Below, one piece after another: positions 50,042 to 61,679 of a stretch of 64,000 bases of DNA (position 1 is its first letter; every line of letters starts with the position of its first letter). Position numbers and translations under genes: made by a program. Source of the stretch: Magicicada septendecula (taxonomy: Eukaryota > Arthropoda > Insecta > Hemiptera > Cicadidae); NCBI GenBank assembly GCA_034769895.1, contig CM068372.1:433335958-433399957 (forward strand), read 5' to 3'. The notes beneath the pieces are model-generated. The model made no database searches. It was given only the letters and a program-made list of their open reading frames with translations, and had not been told where the DNA came from.

Positions 50042-50473
50042 CTAACGGTAAGAATAAACTCGTATTTCATGTATAAAAAGTACTATATTCGATAAAGCAT
50101 CACTGGGTAGGGGGGTAGTCGACTAGACGACGACAGTTAATTTGTGATACAGGATGTAATCGATTCCCGCTGAGACATTCACACGCTATGTACACGTGCA
50201 GTTATTTTTTTTATTCACTTACATCAAGATGCTGACTACCCATATGTTATCGTTGCGTGTGAACGTTGTGATGGTAGGGGGTCTTATTCATGTGTACATA
50301 AATTTGTTTAACCTTGTGAAACAGGACGCCAGTCTTAGGTGATGTAATCGACGAGAGCTTTGCGAGGGAGGGGGAGAATATGCGTTTAATTTTAAACAAG
50401 ATGTTGTCTGACCTCGCAGCGTGTGTGAGGGTGGGGGGACTCTGTCTGTAGCAGACTCCCGTCGAGAATATCC

Positions 50474-50514
<41 letters not shown>

Positions 50515-50664
50515 AGTCTCTTGTTTTGTCTGTCGATACAGTTTGTTTTACATCTTGCATGTAAGTACTTACGTTGATTTTCAGCATTACACACACACAC
50601 ACACACACACACTTCATTATGTTCTTTACCTAATTATTTTACAATTTTCATTACGTTTTACAGA
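50042..50664. other. Upstream region of the spliced gene, with microsatellites
   Basis: Contains the poly(A) signal of the polymerase gene, a (TA)n tract at 50472-50515 and an (AC)n tract at 50589-50612. A donor-like cat/gtaagtac (about 50560) and the acceptor ttttacag ending at 50663 could frame an intron in the 5' leader of the next gene. ORFs on the minus strand here reflect the microsatellites. Confidence 0.5.
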
Positions 50665-52516
50665 ATGAACAACAACAACAATAACAAAGTGGATAAACGA
50701 CTGCCGGAGGAGCAACGAGTACGACGGTAAATACAATATACTTTTTCTTTATTTAATGTGTACAAACAGAATATTCCATTCGACTGACTTACTGTTTTTT
50801 TTTTTTTTTATAGTTCACAACGGTTACGTCGTGCATTGCTGGGGAGCATTTCTCCACAACTCAGCTCGAGTCGGTAAGTCCTTTTTCATTAACATTCTCT
50901 TGTATTATTGCGTTTACCTCCTGTGTTCAATTTATACTTTTTTTTTCAGTGATGCTGATGGACCACCTCCACCTGCTGCTGCTACGTATAGTTCACAACG
51001 GTTACGTCGTGCATTGCTGGGGAGCATTTCTCCACAACTCAGCTCGAGTCGGTAAGTCCGTTTTCATTAACATTCACTTGTATTATTGCGTTTACCTCCT
51101 GTGTTCAATTTATACTTTTTTCAGTGATGCTGATGGTCCACCTCCACCTGCTGCTGCTACGGGTCCCCCCATATCTCCGCATATTACGCAGCGGTTACAC
51201 TGTGCTATAATGGAGCTCGCACGTCTAAGTCGGTAAGTCCGTTTTCATTAACAATCTCTTGTACTATTGCGTTTACCTCTGGTGTTTAATTTATACTCTT
51301 TTTCAGAGATGCTGGCGAACCATCTGCTGCTGCAGTTCCACAACCCAGCACGAGTCGGTACGTTCGTTTTCATTAACAATCTCTTGTACTATCACGTTTA
51401 CATCAGGTGTTCAATTTATTCTTTTCTTTTCAGCGATGCTGAAGGATTAGATCCTGTGCAGAGAGGGGTCTACCTGCTGCGGCCCCGGACCCCATCTCCA
51501 CAACCCGGCACGAGTCGGTACGTTCGTTTTCATTAACATTCACTTTTACTATTGCGTTTACATCTGGTATTAAATTTGTGCTTTTTTCAGCAATAATGAA
51601 AACATAATGGAGTGCGACGGTAACAACAGTGATATCTCAACGGTGGTGTTGAACGATGATGATTCAATGGATTACATCGATGATACAGAAGACGATAGCG
51701 ATGAAGATTACGAGTCATCGCTGCCAGTTATCGATGTAACTATGTAAGTCTTCTTCTTATGCGAATATACTTTCTTTTTTTTCACGACTGTACATGATTT
51801 TTATGTCTAATTTTTTTGTCCACAGTGACATTCAGCCGCCACCACAGTCGGTGCCTCAACCGGCACAGTCTAGAATATCGCTGCCACTTACACCACCGCA
51901 GTCACCACCACCGCCTCAACCACAGCCCCAGCCGCAGCATCCACAGTCACCATCGCCGCCTCAACCACAGCCTCAACCACAACCTCACCCGCAGCCTCAG
52001 CCGCAACCGCAGCCACAACCGCAGCCTCAGCAGCAACCTCAGCCACAACCTCAACCGCAGCCTCAGCCGCAACCGCAGCCGCAACCGCAACCACAGCCTC
52101 AACATATGCACCTTCTGCCGCTGCAGTTGCAAAGGGATCCCCGTATAATACCCGCTCCAGAAGACGCACCGGTCTTCTTTGATATTCTTGAAACCGTCGA
52201 ACCCAGGATACACGGTGAGCCAACGACGATGAGGCTTCTTATGCGCAGGAACTTACCGACATGGTGTTGGCACCGAGGAGAACTCTGTCCTGTCCAGGGT
52301 ATAGTGCCCCAAACCTCGTGTAGTATATGTATGGAGGATTACAACGACGGACAGAGGCTCCTCGGTTTGGCGTGTGGACACGCCTATCAATATCGATGTA
52401 TCCTGAACTGGTTTCAGACGGTGGCGTTGGAAGGGGCTCCACCTAGATGTCCGCATTGTCGGCAATATGCATTCGGCAAGCCGACGCGGACCTTCTCTGC
52501 ACGTATGCATATTTAA
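50665..52516 (+). CDS. Spliced modular gene: duplicated phase-2 exons, Pro-Gln tract, RING finger
   Basis: Eight exons: 50665-50726, 50814-50873, 50950-51051, 51125-51232, 51307-51357, 51434-51517, 51591-51743, 51826-52516. Every intron is 73-87 bp, GT-AG, and in phase 2; the sum is 1,311 bp (436 aa plus stop). Exons 2-6 end in the same S-R junction (agtcg/gt) and exons 3-6 begin with gatgct, showing tandem exon-intron duplication. Exon 7 is acidic (DDDS, DDTEDDSDED). Exon 8 has a Pro-Gln repeat of about 70 residues and a C-terminal RING (372-419: CSIC...CGH...C...CPHC) in which the second ring His is Gln. Probably an E3-ligase-like accessory protein; the function is inferred. Gene model not previously known to me. 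Confidence 0.75.
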
Positions 52517-53041
52517 GGTATGCTACAGTGCTCATAAACGTTATTTTAATCCAACCTACTCGTATTAACCACATTTCACTAATATTGTTTATATTTTTTC
52601 TGTTACAGATGGCTGTGCACAACAAGAATTATTGTATATAATCTTAATATTGTATATATATTTATTTATTATTTTTTAATAATTAATTTATTTATTATTA
52701 TATTTTTTTCCAATGTATTTTTTGTTGTATATTGTATTTATATTTGTATATATTATAATTGATATGTACATATTTAATGTATATATATATTCGTTTCAAT
52801 TTGTGTTTGTGTGTGTGTGTGTGTGTGTGATGTATATATTTTGTTGTATATATTATTCTATGTATTTTTTTACAATATACATGTACATTTTTTTTCAATG
52901 CTTAAGTATTTATTTTCAACTATTCTTTTTCCATGCTTGATATGTGTTACACAATTTTTACAAGTGAAGTGATTTCAATTATACACACAAGAAATTACAA
53001 ACCTATACACGTGCGACAACATGGTCGACGCTTAACCGATG
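52517..53041. other. 3' region of the spliced gene and sub-terminal DNA
   Basis: A further donor (aag/gtatgc, 52518) and acceptor (ctgttacag, ending 52608) suggest an intron just after the stop codon. Then AT-rich DNA with (TG)n at 52803-52829. Inverted copies of the left-arm core (cacttgtaaaa) appear at about 52955 and in the TIR. Confidence 0.5.
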
Positions 53042-53697
53042 GATGCACGATATACAAATTTTACAAGTGAATTTGGTTTTCAATTATGCGTCGAGGGAAG
53101 ATGGACGCAGCACACATATATTTATTTCTCTAACCTCAAAGGAGATGAACGACACAGATTTTCAAAGTCGACGCTTTTCCAACATGGCCGCCGACCCTTA
53201 ACCAGCACACATCGACACACGTCGACCAATCTACGCCCAAGCCATGACGACGCTTAACCAGCACACACCCGACAACTCAAATCTAAACACGACACACGTC
53301 GACCAATCTACGGCCGAGCCGCGGCCAAGCCATGACGACGCTTAACCAGCACATGCTGTCGACGATTTCTCCAACATGGCCGCCCCCGCACAAATCGACA
53401 ACGCCGCAATTTTCCAGCAAAAACCGACAACGTCGCAATTTTCCAACATGGACGACGACCCGCCCCCCATAAACCAATCAACGACGACAACAACCACCAC
53501 CACACAGCCGACGACCAACCACAACACACCATTACCCCCACCACTATCACCCACCCCTACTCCAACACCGGAAGTCAACACCCAACACCACCCCCAACAC
53601 CACAATTTTCAAATTTCCCGCCAAAATGTGCGGGGTCGGGGGGGCAGGGCGGGGGATGACGTCACTTCCGCGTTAGAACTCTCATAATACCCCTACT
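53042..53697 (-). repeat. Polinton terminal inverted repeat, right
   Basis: Inverted counterpart of 31058-31705. The last bases ...cccctact mirror the left AGTAGGGG. Small indels relative to the left TIR (an extra stretch near 53545-53560, a missing about 10 bp near 53325) show that the two TIRs have begun to diverge. Confidence 0.93.
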
Positions 53698-53703
53698 CGC
53701 GAC
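53698..53703. repeat. Polinton target-site duplication, right (CGCGAC)
   Basis: Exact copy of 31052-31057. Confidence 0.95.
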
Positions 53704-56700
53704 TGTACCCAATGAAAGAAAGACTTCCTGGATATTGAGCGGGACTACGGGATTATGATAGGGCATAATTTTTCTACAGTGGTGTGCAACAGTGTTAATT
53801 GCGTTTGTAATTCTAAAATAATATTTAGATTTTACACGTGTTTCATTATTAAAATAGTTTATTAAATCGACACTATTTTATAATAAACTCTAAATTTTAC
53901 TCGAAGAGTTGAAATTAAAATGCACAAAATAATCAATTAATAGAAATGTAACTCATGACAAAACAGTAATGATTGTTTACCTTATAATTATTTATTACGG
54001 AAGGATAACACGTACAAATATTCCTGTAGATGCATACTATTATCCAGTAACAATTGACGGAATGTACTGTAGAAGAATATATTGAACAACAATGATCTAA
54101 TACATTTACCTGCGACGCAGCGGAAGTAGATAAAAGCATCTCTTTTTACGGAGGAAACTTAAATCCTCTTTAGTATTAGTTTCCAATTCTGATTCTAGCC
54201 ATTAGATTTCTCTTTATCGAGAAATATATAGTGGGAAACAGAAGCCATTATGCTTAGGGCATTTTGCAATATGGAACGACTTACTAATGTGTCTCTTAAA
54301 ATAAAATAATTTTTCATAAACTGGATATGAATTACGTTTGCTATCATGTATGCTACTTCATGAAAGCTACGACAGAATATCAATTAACTTTTACCAAAGT
54401 TATCCAAGATTGAGACTGCCACATGAAACGGTAAATTTGATGCTCTTGCTGTGTTAAGCGAATTCATTCACGTTACAAAAATCTTTTCATTGTGGACTTC
54501 AGATCAACGTATTGTTACCTATATTTTATCACTTCTTATTTTGCCTATACACAGTCTTTGGGCTATCAAGAGTTCCTTTAAATTTCATTCACTTGAATTA
54601 CACAAGGTATATAAGTCCAGCATATAACAATTCTAAAGTCGTGTTAGTAATATTAACTAAGAAAAGCAGTACCATGTTTGATTTCCTTGATGTACGTAGA
54701 AAGCATGATATTAAAATTTTGTACTGCCCTTAATGACACCTTCTACATTATCCTATGAATGAATGCTCTTAATTGACCGTGCGTCTACTTTTGTTTAGTT
54801 CTTACGTACCTAATTTTATACGAATTTAGTCGTTTTTTAGACTTTATGTTCATGCGTTTAGAAATAAATACTGGAATAAAATAGCAGTGTGACGAGACAT
54901 AAAGTTCAAAAACGTTGCAACTAATACTCCGATAGCGTGGAATGAAATACTTTATTCCTCAACAACTGGCGCATATCACAGAAAATATAACACTACGACA
55001 TGTGAAAGGGACATTTAGAAAGACTATAATTATTAATTAGTAAAACTATTATTTTCAGTTTCGTTGATGCATGTTCTTTAAATGGAAATGTTATTACACT
55101 ACTGGGAAGTAAAGACTTTATAAACAAATATAAAACAATATATAAAACAAAATATTTATATAAGTAAAATATATATATAAAACAAATATGTAAAGAATAT
55201 TCACTTTATTGAAACAAGAGGACTATGGGTTATTAGATTTTAGTACCCTACAAATTATTTGCATTCCAATAATCTAGTTTATTTTTAGACTGTTTAATTA
55301 CTAGTCTAAACTTTATTATAATTTTCTACAGTTATTATTTCTTACTTTTAGCTCTGATAAAAGGAAAGTAATTTTTGTGTCTATAATACAAAAGTATAAT
55401 TTTAAATCCTAAAACATTATGTTTTGTATTATGTACGATGAGGTTTATAAATACGTGTATAGGGCTGGGTGTAAGGATGTTTGTCGGCATGGGTATGTCA
55501 ATAATGTTTTCTAGATTTATAGATATTGTTGCTATTATTTTGGCGCAAAGCAGGTATAAACTCAGCGTAGTATCCAATAAAATATGCGTGTATTGCACCT
55601 AATAATTAGAGCAAATAAAATTTAATTACGTTTAGTAGAAAGTGTTTACAAAAACGAGAGATTTGTAAAGCGTTCTCTTTTATTTAATAAAGCGTTCTCT
55701 TGATACATTCCAGCTTCGTCTTCATCACATTGACTGTTTTATAATTTGGATTTATTACATATTATTCTTTACCGCCTTTTTTACGCAACAGGCGCACAAT
55801 AAGTTAAGGCATGAATAGTTTGTACCACGGAGCAGATGGACCTAGATGACTTTAAAGTGTTTAAAACATTTTGACACATGGACCTTTAGTTATAGTCATA
55901 TACCCTGCTCGACTTTAATTTATGTAAAAATTAATATTCCCTATACCTATTTATTGATACAATAATATGTAATCAAGATTTTAACTGATCATACTTGCAA
56001 TTATAATTAGTGCAAAGTACGTTAAACTCTAATTATTCTTAACAAAGGTATTAATTAAACATTAGATATATATTTAAACAATCAATTGGGTAAATAATTG
56101 ACTTGCCCAAAGCACTAAATGTAACTTGATAAAAATTTAAATAAAGAAAGCAAATGTAAAGCTGATTACACTGAAGAAAGAAACTTTGCTTATAGTCGAA
56201 GCTTAGGCCTATATACCATCAGCACCTAACCATACATGACTTATTGTTTCATAGTTGTAGGGTATTATCATTTAATTATCGTTATTGTTATATAAGTGTC
56301 GCTTATTGTAGGATATTTTTAACAGAACTCAGAGTTGATGGCCAGGCATGTCCTTACTCACAGTAACGACTACTTACTTGGGTGTGGCATCAATATTTTA
56401 AGACATACATTGTGTGACACTCGACAATTATTTAGGCTACACGTACACACATTGTGAAGTCCTGATGTGATTCTTTGAATGTACTCTACTGGCCAGAGTT
56501 CCAATAATAAATATTGTTAGATATGTATTTATTGTAAATGAGTATAAATGATCAATTAGTCTCAGCAATATTCTGAGTTGTATGTTTAATAATATTTATT
56601 TATAAATGAGAACACATTTGTTTTGCTGCTCTGAATCATTCAATTTTTATTCCTTAATTATTTTATTATAATAATTTTCTTTTTTTATTAATTAATAACA

Positions 56701-57600
56701 AATTTTCCTGTTTTAAAGTTCCTGCTCCATCTAGGTCTCGGATGCATGACAAATTTTTTTTGTCACTCACGCTAATGGAGTTGATTTTATTGTTATATGG
56801 TCACTTTATATAAAATACATGCCATTCTCACCTTTTGGCCATTCTACAGTAGGTTCATAACACTTTATTTTTATCATTGTTTACACTGTGTCATTTGCAC
56901 TGTTTCATTATTATTATTTATCACTTTTCTATTCACTTATCTCACCTTGTATGTTTTTCTAATAAACACAATTATGAAAATAATTACCTTGTCTTTAACA
57001 TAACACTATATATGAGCTAATTACAAATCCAGTCTTAGGTTAAAGACCTAGCTTGACTTTAGACTTGTGTTATACAAATGATTTTCATTAATTCTAAATA
57101 AATTTTTTACTTACATACTACAACATTATTATTTACAATATTATAATAAAATATACAAAATCACTTTCCTAATCTATTGGGTAATTAGTATGTCAAAGTC
57201 ACAGTCCAGTCTAGTCCTTTATTATGTTTTTTTTGTAAAGTTATTTACTATGTTTGTTTATAAAGCTAATTCCTGTTTTTAATTTATTCATGCATCTGTA
57301 AAATACTTATTTTTTATTCATGGTTTATTGTTTCAGTTATTATAATTCTTCCTTATATAATTATTGTTGGTTGTTCTCATTTGATTACTCCTTCTTTATT
57401 GCACTAATCATTCAGTTACATAGTATTTATATATTTGATTAGTTTTACTATAAATTTTGATGATTAAATTGAGTTTCCTTTTTTGTATTATCTCGTGATG
57501 CTACAATATTATATGTTAAAAATACACATGCTTTTTGATGAGTCTTATTAGTTACTATATAATCATGCAAAGTGAAATAGTTTTATGAAATAAAACGGTC
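53704..57600. other. AT-rich DNA, no gene seen
   Basis: 3.9 kb without a recognisable ORF; the 60-90-codon ORFs at 53933, 54195, 54512, 55335 and 56797 have no family features. No RNA gene recognised. Confidence 0.5.
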
Positions 57601-57839
57601 ATCTGATACTCCAGAAGATCAAAGATGCTCTGCACTAGTCAGTATATTACTTGAACCGTATAGTTATTACTTGAACCGTATATTACTTGAACGCTTTGCC
57701 AGTTCGGGACGAACAGGCTTAAGGAGGGGGCAGTGCTACGACAGCACAGAACAATCTACGCGTTTATCGAATGCGCCAGAAAGATCTCGATGTAAGCGTT
57801 GGTGTACGTGATACTAGACGCATTTTGCGAGAATTTTCT

Positions 57840-58312
57840 CGACTGTGCCAGGCTCCGCTCGGGCGCTCGGACTGTGTCAAGGCCGTAGCAATTACGTAGT
57901 TCGCGAGAGATAAGACGCAGTTTGGAAGCTTCTGGTGTGTGAGCGTACCTATAAATACATCGCGTCGCGGCCTTAGTTCAGTTCAATGCGAGATTTTTGA
58001 CTGTGCGGTTCGAGAGTATTAGTGCGATATATTTACAGAGCGGTTCGGGTTATTACGGTGTACATTCAAGTAGTTATTAGTGAAGTGTTGCGTTTTATAT
58101 TCGGACGGTATAATTGTAATACAGTTGAGTTTTAATATTAGTGGACATTTTATTGCGTATGAACAATTTCATTTGATTTGTTGTAGACACTGTGTTGTTA
58201 ATTACGAACTGTTTTACTATAACAATTAAAGGTGTGATTAGTGACTTAATTGGTGTCTTGTAATTATTTTGTTTCCACTGTACCTACGACGATCGAGTAG
58301 ACCGTCGTAACA
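57840..58312 (+). promoter_or_regulatory. GC-richer block with TATA/Inr promoter, possible solo LTR
   Basis: Starts tgtgccaggctcc (near 57845) and ends cgtcgtaaca (58312), so TG...CA-like. TATAAATA at 57950-57957 and TCAGTT at 57978-57983 form a typical arthropod core promoter about 110 bp into the block. No long ORF. Matching flanking duplications were not found, so the LTR reading is tentative. Confidence 0.35.
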
Positions 58313-58359
58313 ATATGTATTACAAACGTGTAAAGATGTTTCAGTACAAAATATAGCAT

Positions 58360-59903
58360 TTACAGTTTTTTAAAAAAGCTAGAAACTTTTGATTGCATTT
58401 TGCAATTAATACACTGAGTTGCAGTATACTCTTCAAGTTTATTAAGTGCTTGGAAAATAGTGTCACTTACGTTCTGCTGTCCTTCAACAAACCATCTTAA
58501 GTCTTGAATGTAATTTGATGCCAGTGAAGCCATTGGAATCGGTATCTCTGGAAGTTCTAGCTGGTCCCCTTCTTCATCTGAAAATGCACCATTATTTCTT
58601 TTGTTCATAACATCAGCCAAGATCTCCACATCTGTCTGTTCACCGCACACCGCCAAGTCTTCATCCATGTTTATAAACTCTTCGTAACGAATGCCTGCGT
58701 CATGTCCAACATCTTCCCAGTTATCCGCAGTGGGTACTTCTCTAGCAGCTTTATTCTCCTCTTCACCTTAAATGTGGCAGAAACCACCTTTACGAAAGCA
58801 ATTAGCAATTATTTTTTGCGTAACTTGGTCCCAAGCACTGTTGCACATGCGGGCAGCTTGAAGGATGTTAATCTTGATAGTATTTTCGTGCTCATCTAAA
58901 TAAGCACCTGGCAGAATGTTTTGGACCACAAGCCGTCTGAAAAATGCTTAAAATTTTTTATTACACCTTGGTCCATAGGTTGAACTACTGAAGTCATGTT
59001 TGGGGGGAAAAACACAACCTTTACATTTTCCATCACAGGAATAGTGTTGTGCGCTCTACAGTTGTCAATAAACAAGACGATTCTTCTGTTTTGATTCCGA
59101 AATTGCCTGTTGATTTTCAAAAGCCATCTTTCGAAAATTTCACCTGTCATCCAAGCTTTATTGTTTGATTTATATCAAATTGGTTTTGTTTTTACATTTT
59201 TGAAACAATGTGGGTTGGCTGACTTCCCTATCATTAGCAAAGGCAGTTTTTCAGAGCCATCTATGTTTGCTCCGACTAAAAGTGTTATGCACTCCTTGCT
59301 GTGTTTGCCGCCACTACAACTTTCTCCTTTAAAATCAAGTGTTTTGTCGGGGGTGCATTTGAAAAATAAGCCCGTCTCGTCTACATTAAAAATGTCTTTA
59401 GCGTCTCTATCAGAAACCATTTGCAACAAATCGTCTTTCCATGAATTTGCACCTTCAACGTCAACAGATCCACTTTCCCCACAAACAGTTTTGAAAGACA
59501 TGCCATTCCTTTCTTTAAAACCATCAACCCAACCAGTGCTGGCCTTAAAATCATTTTTCCCTAAGCTAGATGCGAATTTCTCAGCTTTGGCTCTGACGAG
59601 TGGCCCACTGACCGGAATTTTTTTGTCCCTTGCTTGCTTAAACCACTTCACTACACATTCATCTACATCAAGATTTTCTGGTCCTCGTGCTCTTTTCCTA
59701 TCTTTGTCGCTGGCTTTACACACACTATTCAAAATCTTCTCCTTATTTTTTAGATACATTGACAGTGTATTTGGCGGTATCCCGAATTCCTTAGCAATTT
59801 CAGATTTATTTTTTTGTCCCTTTTCCACTTTCCGAATAACGGCAACTTTTACGGCAAATGTCAATGATTTGTATTGGATCCATGTTGGTTTTGAAAGGGC
59901 CAT
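58360..59903 (-). pseudogene. pogo/Tigger-like (CENP-B/DDE_1) transposase, disrupted
   Basis: ATG 59903. An N-terminal CENP-B-type helix-turn-helix (KVAVIRKVEKGQ, SEIAKEFGIPPNTLS) and a second DNA-binding HTH (VVKWFKQARDKKIPVSG) precede the DDE_1 catalytic region: FNVDETGLFF (first Asp), then LFIDNCRAHN and the downstream PPNMTSVVQPMDQGVI. TGA at 59175-59177 interrupts, the frame is lost near 58900, a further stop lies near 58770, and an acidic C-terminal part (58668-58360) remains. Inactive. Confidence 0.9.
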
Positions 59904-60463
59904 GATGAACACACAACACAATAAAACTGCACAATAAGCGTCACTAAAACACACAAGTCTGTATATACAGTACTGTATAAAGAAAGGAACGGTCTCTCAC
60001 TACAGGACACAGCTCGCACAGTAGAAACTCAAAAAGACTTAACCCTTCCACGAATGCAGGCAGACTGAACCTAAACTGAAAGCAGTAGTGAGGGTGGCTG
60101 ACTGACAAGGCGTGGAACAAGGGACAATGGCGGACGGTACCATTACAGGAGTCAGTCACGTGTCATCGCGAGATACTGGCACCAATTCTACGAATTTGAC
60201 ACAAAGGACAAGCGTCTGTTCACAAAGGGCGATGCCTGCTTGTCTGTTTCCAGTCATGTCTCTATTGTTATGTGGTCTAGCCCATACTGGAGGCGATTTT
60301 TTGTAGTTTGAGCAACATTTTTATTTCGAATTAACCAAAAAAAGTTCGAATTACAGACGATGTTTTTGCACGGTTTTACATAGGATATTCAAGGGACCAC
60401 GGTGAAAGTTCGAATTATCCACAAATTCGAATTATGCACGTTCGAATTAGCCAAGTTCTACTG
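58360..60463 (-). mobile_element. pogo/Tigger-like DNA transposon, left end truncated
   Basis: The minus-strand transposase is followed on its 5' side by a terminal region (60330-60463) with four ttcgaatta motifs, ending ...ctactg next to TA. The matching inverted end was not found left of 58360, so the 3' end of the element is lost. Its right end abuts copy 2 of the 2.3-kb repeat. Confidence 0.85.
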
Positions 60464-61641
60464 TATTATATTACACTATTATGTAATAGTGTGGATTGTA
60501 CTATTGGAGATACTTAAGTATGGTTTGTACCTAAGGTTAGAAAATAATTCTGAACTTGACTAGACACATTTACTTAATAATAGCTAAAGGTGGTTTGGCG
60601 AGTCAAATGGTGCTTTTATGTGTTTTAAAGAGATAAGAATTAAATCCATTATAGAGAGCTTATCACTGTCGTACACTCTCAGAAAATTCAGTGTCTCTGG
60701 ATTCGGTAGGGCCATTTGTTCTGGGATTAAGTAAAGCTGCCTATACAATTACTGTCTGTTAAATTTGCTAAATAACCATAATTTACATCATAATATTTAC
60801 ACAAATTTATTTACTTAATTAATTTAATAAATCGTTTTTAATCCCACATGAAATCTATAAGTGTGTGCTCATTGCATTGTCGTTACAGTTTCATATGCAT
60901 ATCAACGTCTGCTTTTCTCCTTATTTAAGCTATTCCACAGTACTTTGTTGACAGTGTGCACACTTGTAAAGTAAAGTTTCTGATCAGATTACAACGTAGT
61001 GAGGATGGTTATTTACACGGCAAATGTTTCATATTGATTTTATGTTGTGACGTTCAAAAATGCAATACTGTAACATTGTAAATGTAACATTGTTTTTCGA
61101 TGAACTAAATAACATTACATGAATGCAAATTTAAGTATGTTTTCAGAACCATTGCATTCATTCGTTTTTTAAAAAAAACGTCTGTATAACTTTGTTTTAT
61201 GTACCCAAAATAAACATTATGTTTAATTTCTCTGTAAGGAAAACTGGCATTTTCTTAAGTTACTACGCGTATTTTAATAGGGAAGCCAGGATGTTCTGAA
61301 AAGTACAATTGAAAAATATATTTTATAGAATTAGTTACTTTTAGAACAATTTTTTTTTTTAATTAATTGATATTTGTATACTATTGGGAGGTAATGACAT
61401 TTTACACAGATATACAAGATACTGTCAGTATAATTGTACAATTCGCAACGTGTGAAAACTTTATTCTGTGAGATTATTATTCTGCCAAGTGTAGTTAACA
61501 TTTAAAAGGCAGCTTTTACCAGTATATCAGTACATCAACATGATACAAAAACATAAACAATTGTGCTCCTGGGTTTAGTATTATCATCATCGTCATCATC
61601 ATCATGTAAAAGCCTTGTCGAGTTAGCCACGTCTCTCTCAC

Positions 61642-61679
<38 letters not shown>

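Larger units (their letters stand above)
31058..53697. mobile_element. Polinton/Maverick (adintovirus-like) element, 22.6 kb
   Basis: Exact ends: 6-bp TSD, 5'-AG...CT-3' termini and TIRs of about 650 bp. It encodes the diagnostic set: protein-primed-type DNA polymerase B, retroviral-type integrase, FtsK/HerA packaging ATPase, adenain-like protease, double-jelly-roll major capsid protein and penton-like minor capsid protein. It also carries a PLA2 domain, fibre-like repeats, a metalloproteinase, two BIR proteins, a GT14-like enzyme and a spliced RING gene. Coding parts are visibly more GC-rich than the host flanks. Several core genes carry single stops or frameshifts, so this copy is probably inactive. 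Confidence 0.97.

Noticed and set aside
51888..52223. Antisense Ala/Val-rich and Leu/Arg-rich ORFs opposite the Pro-Gln tract
   Set aside because: Shadows of the CCACAG-type repeat; the plus frame is supported by splice phases and a RING domain.
59110..59937. 275-codon plus-strand ORF
   Set aside because: Antisense of the Tigger-like transposase, whose minus frame has clear domain motifs.
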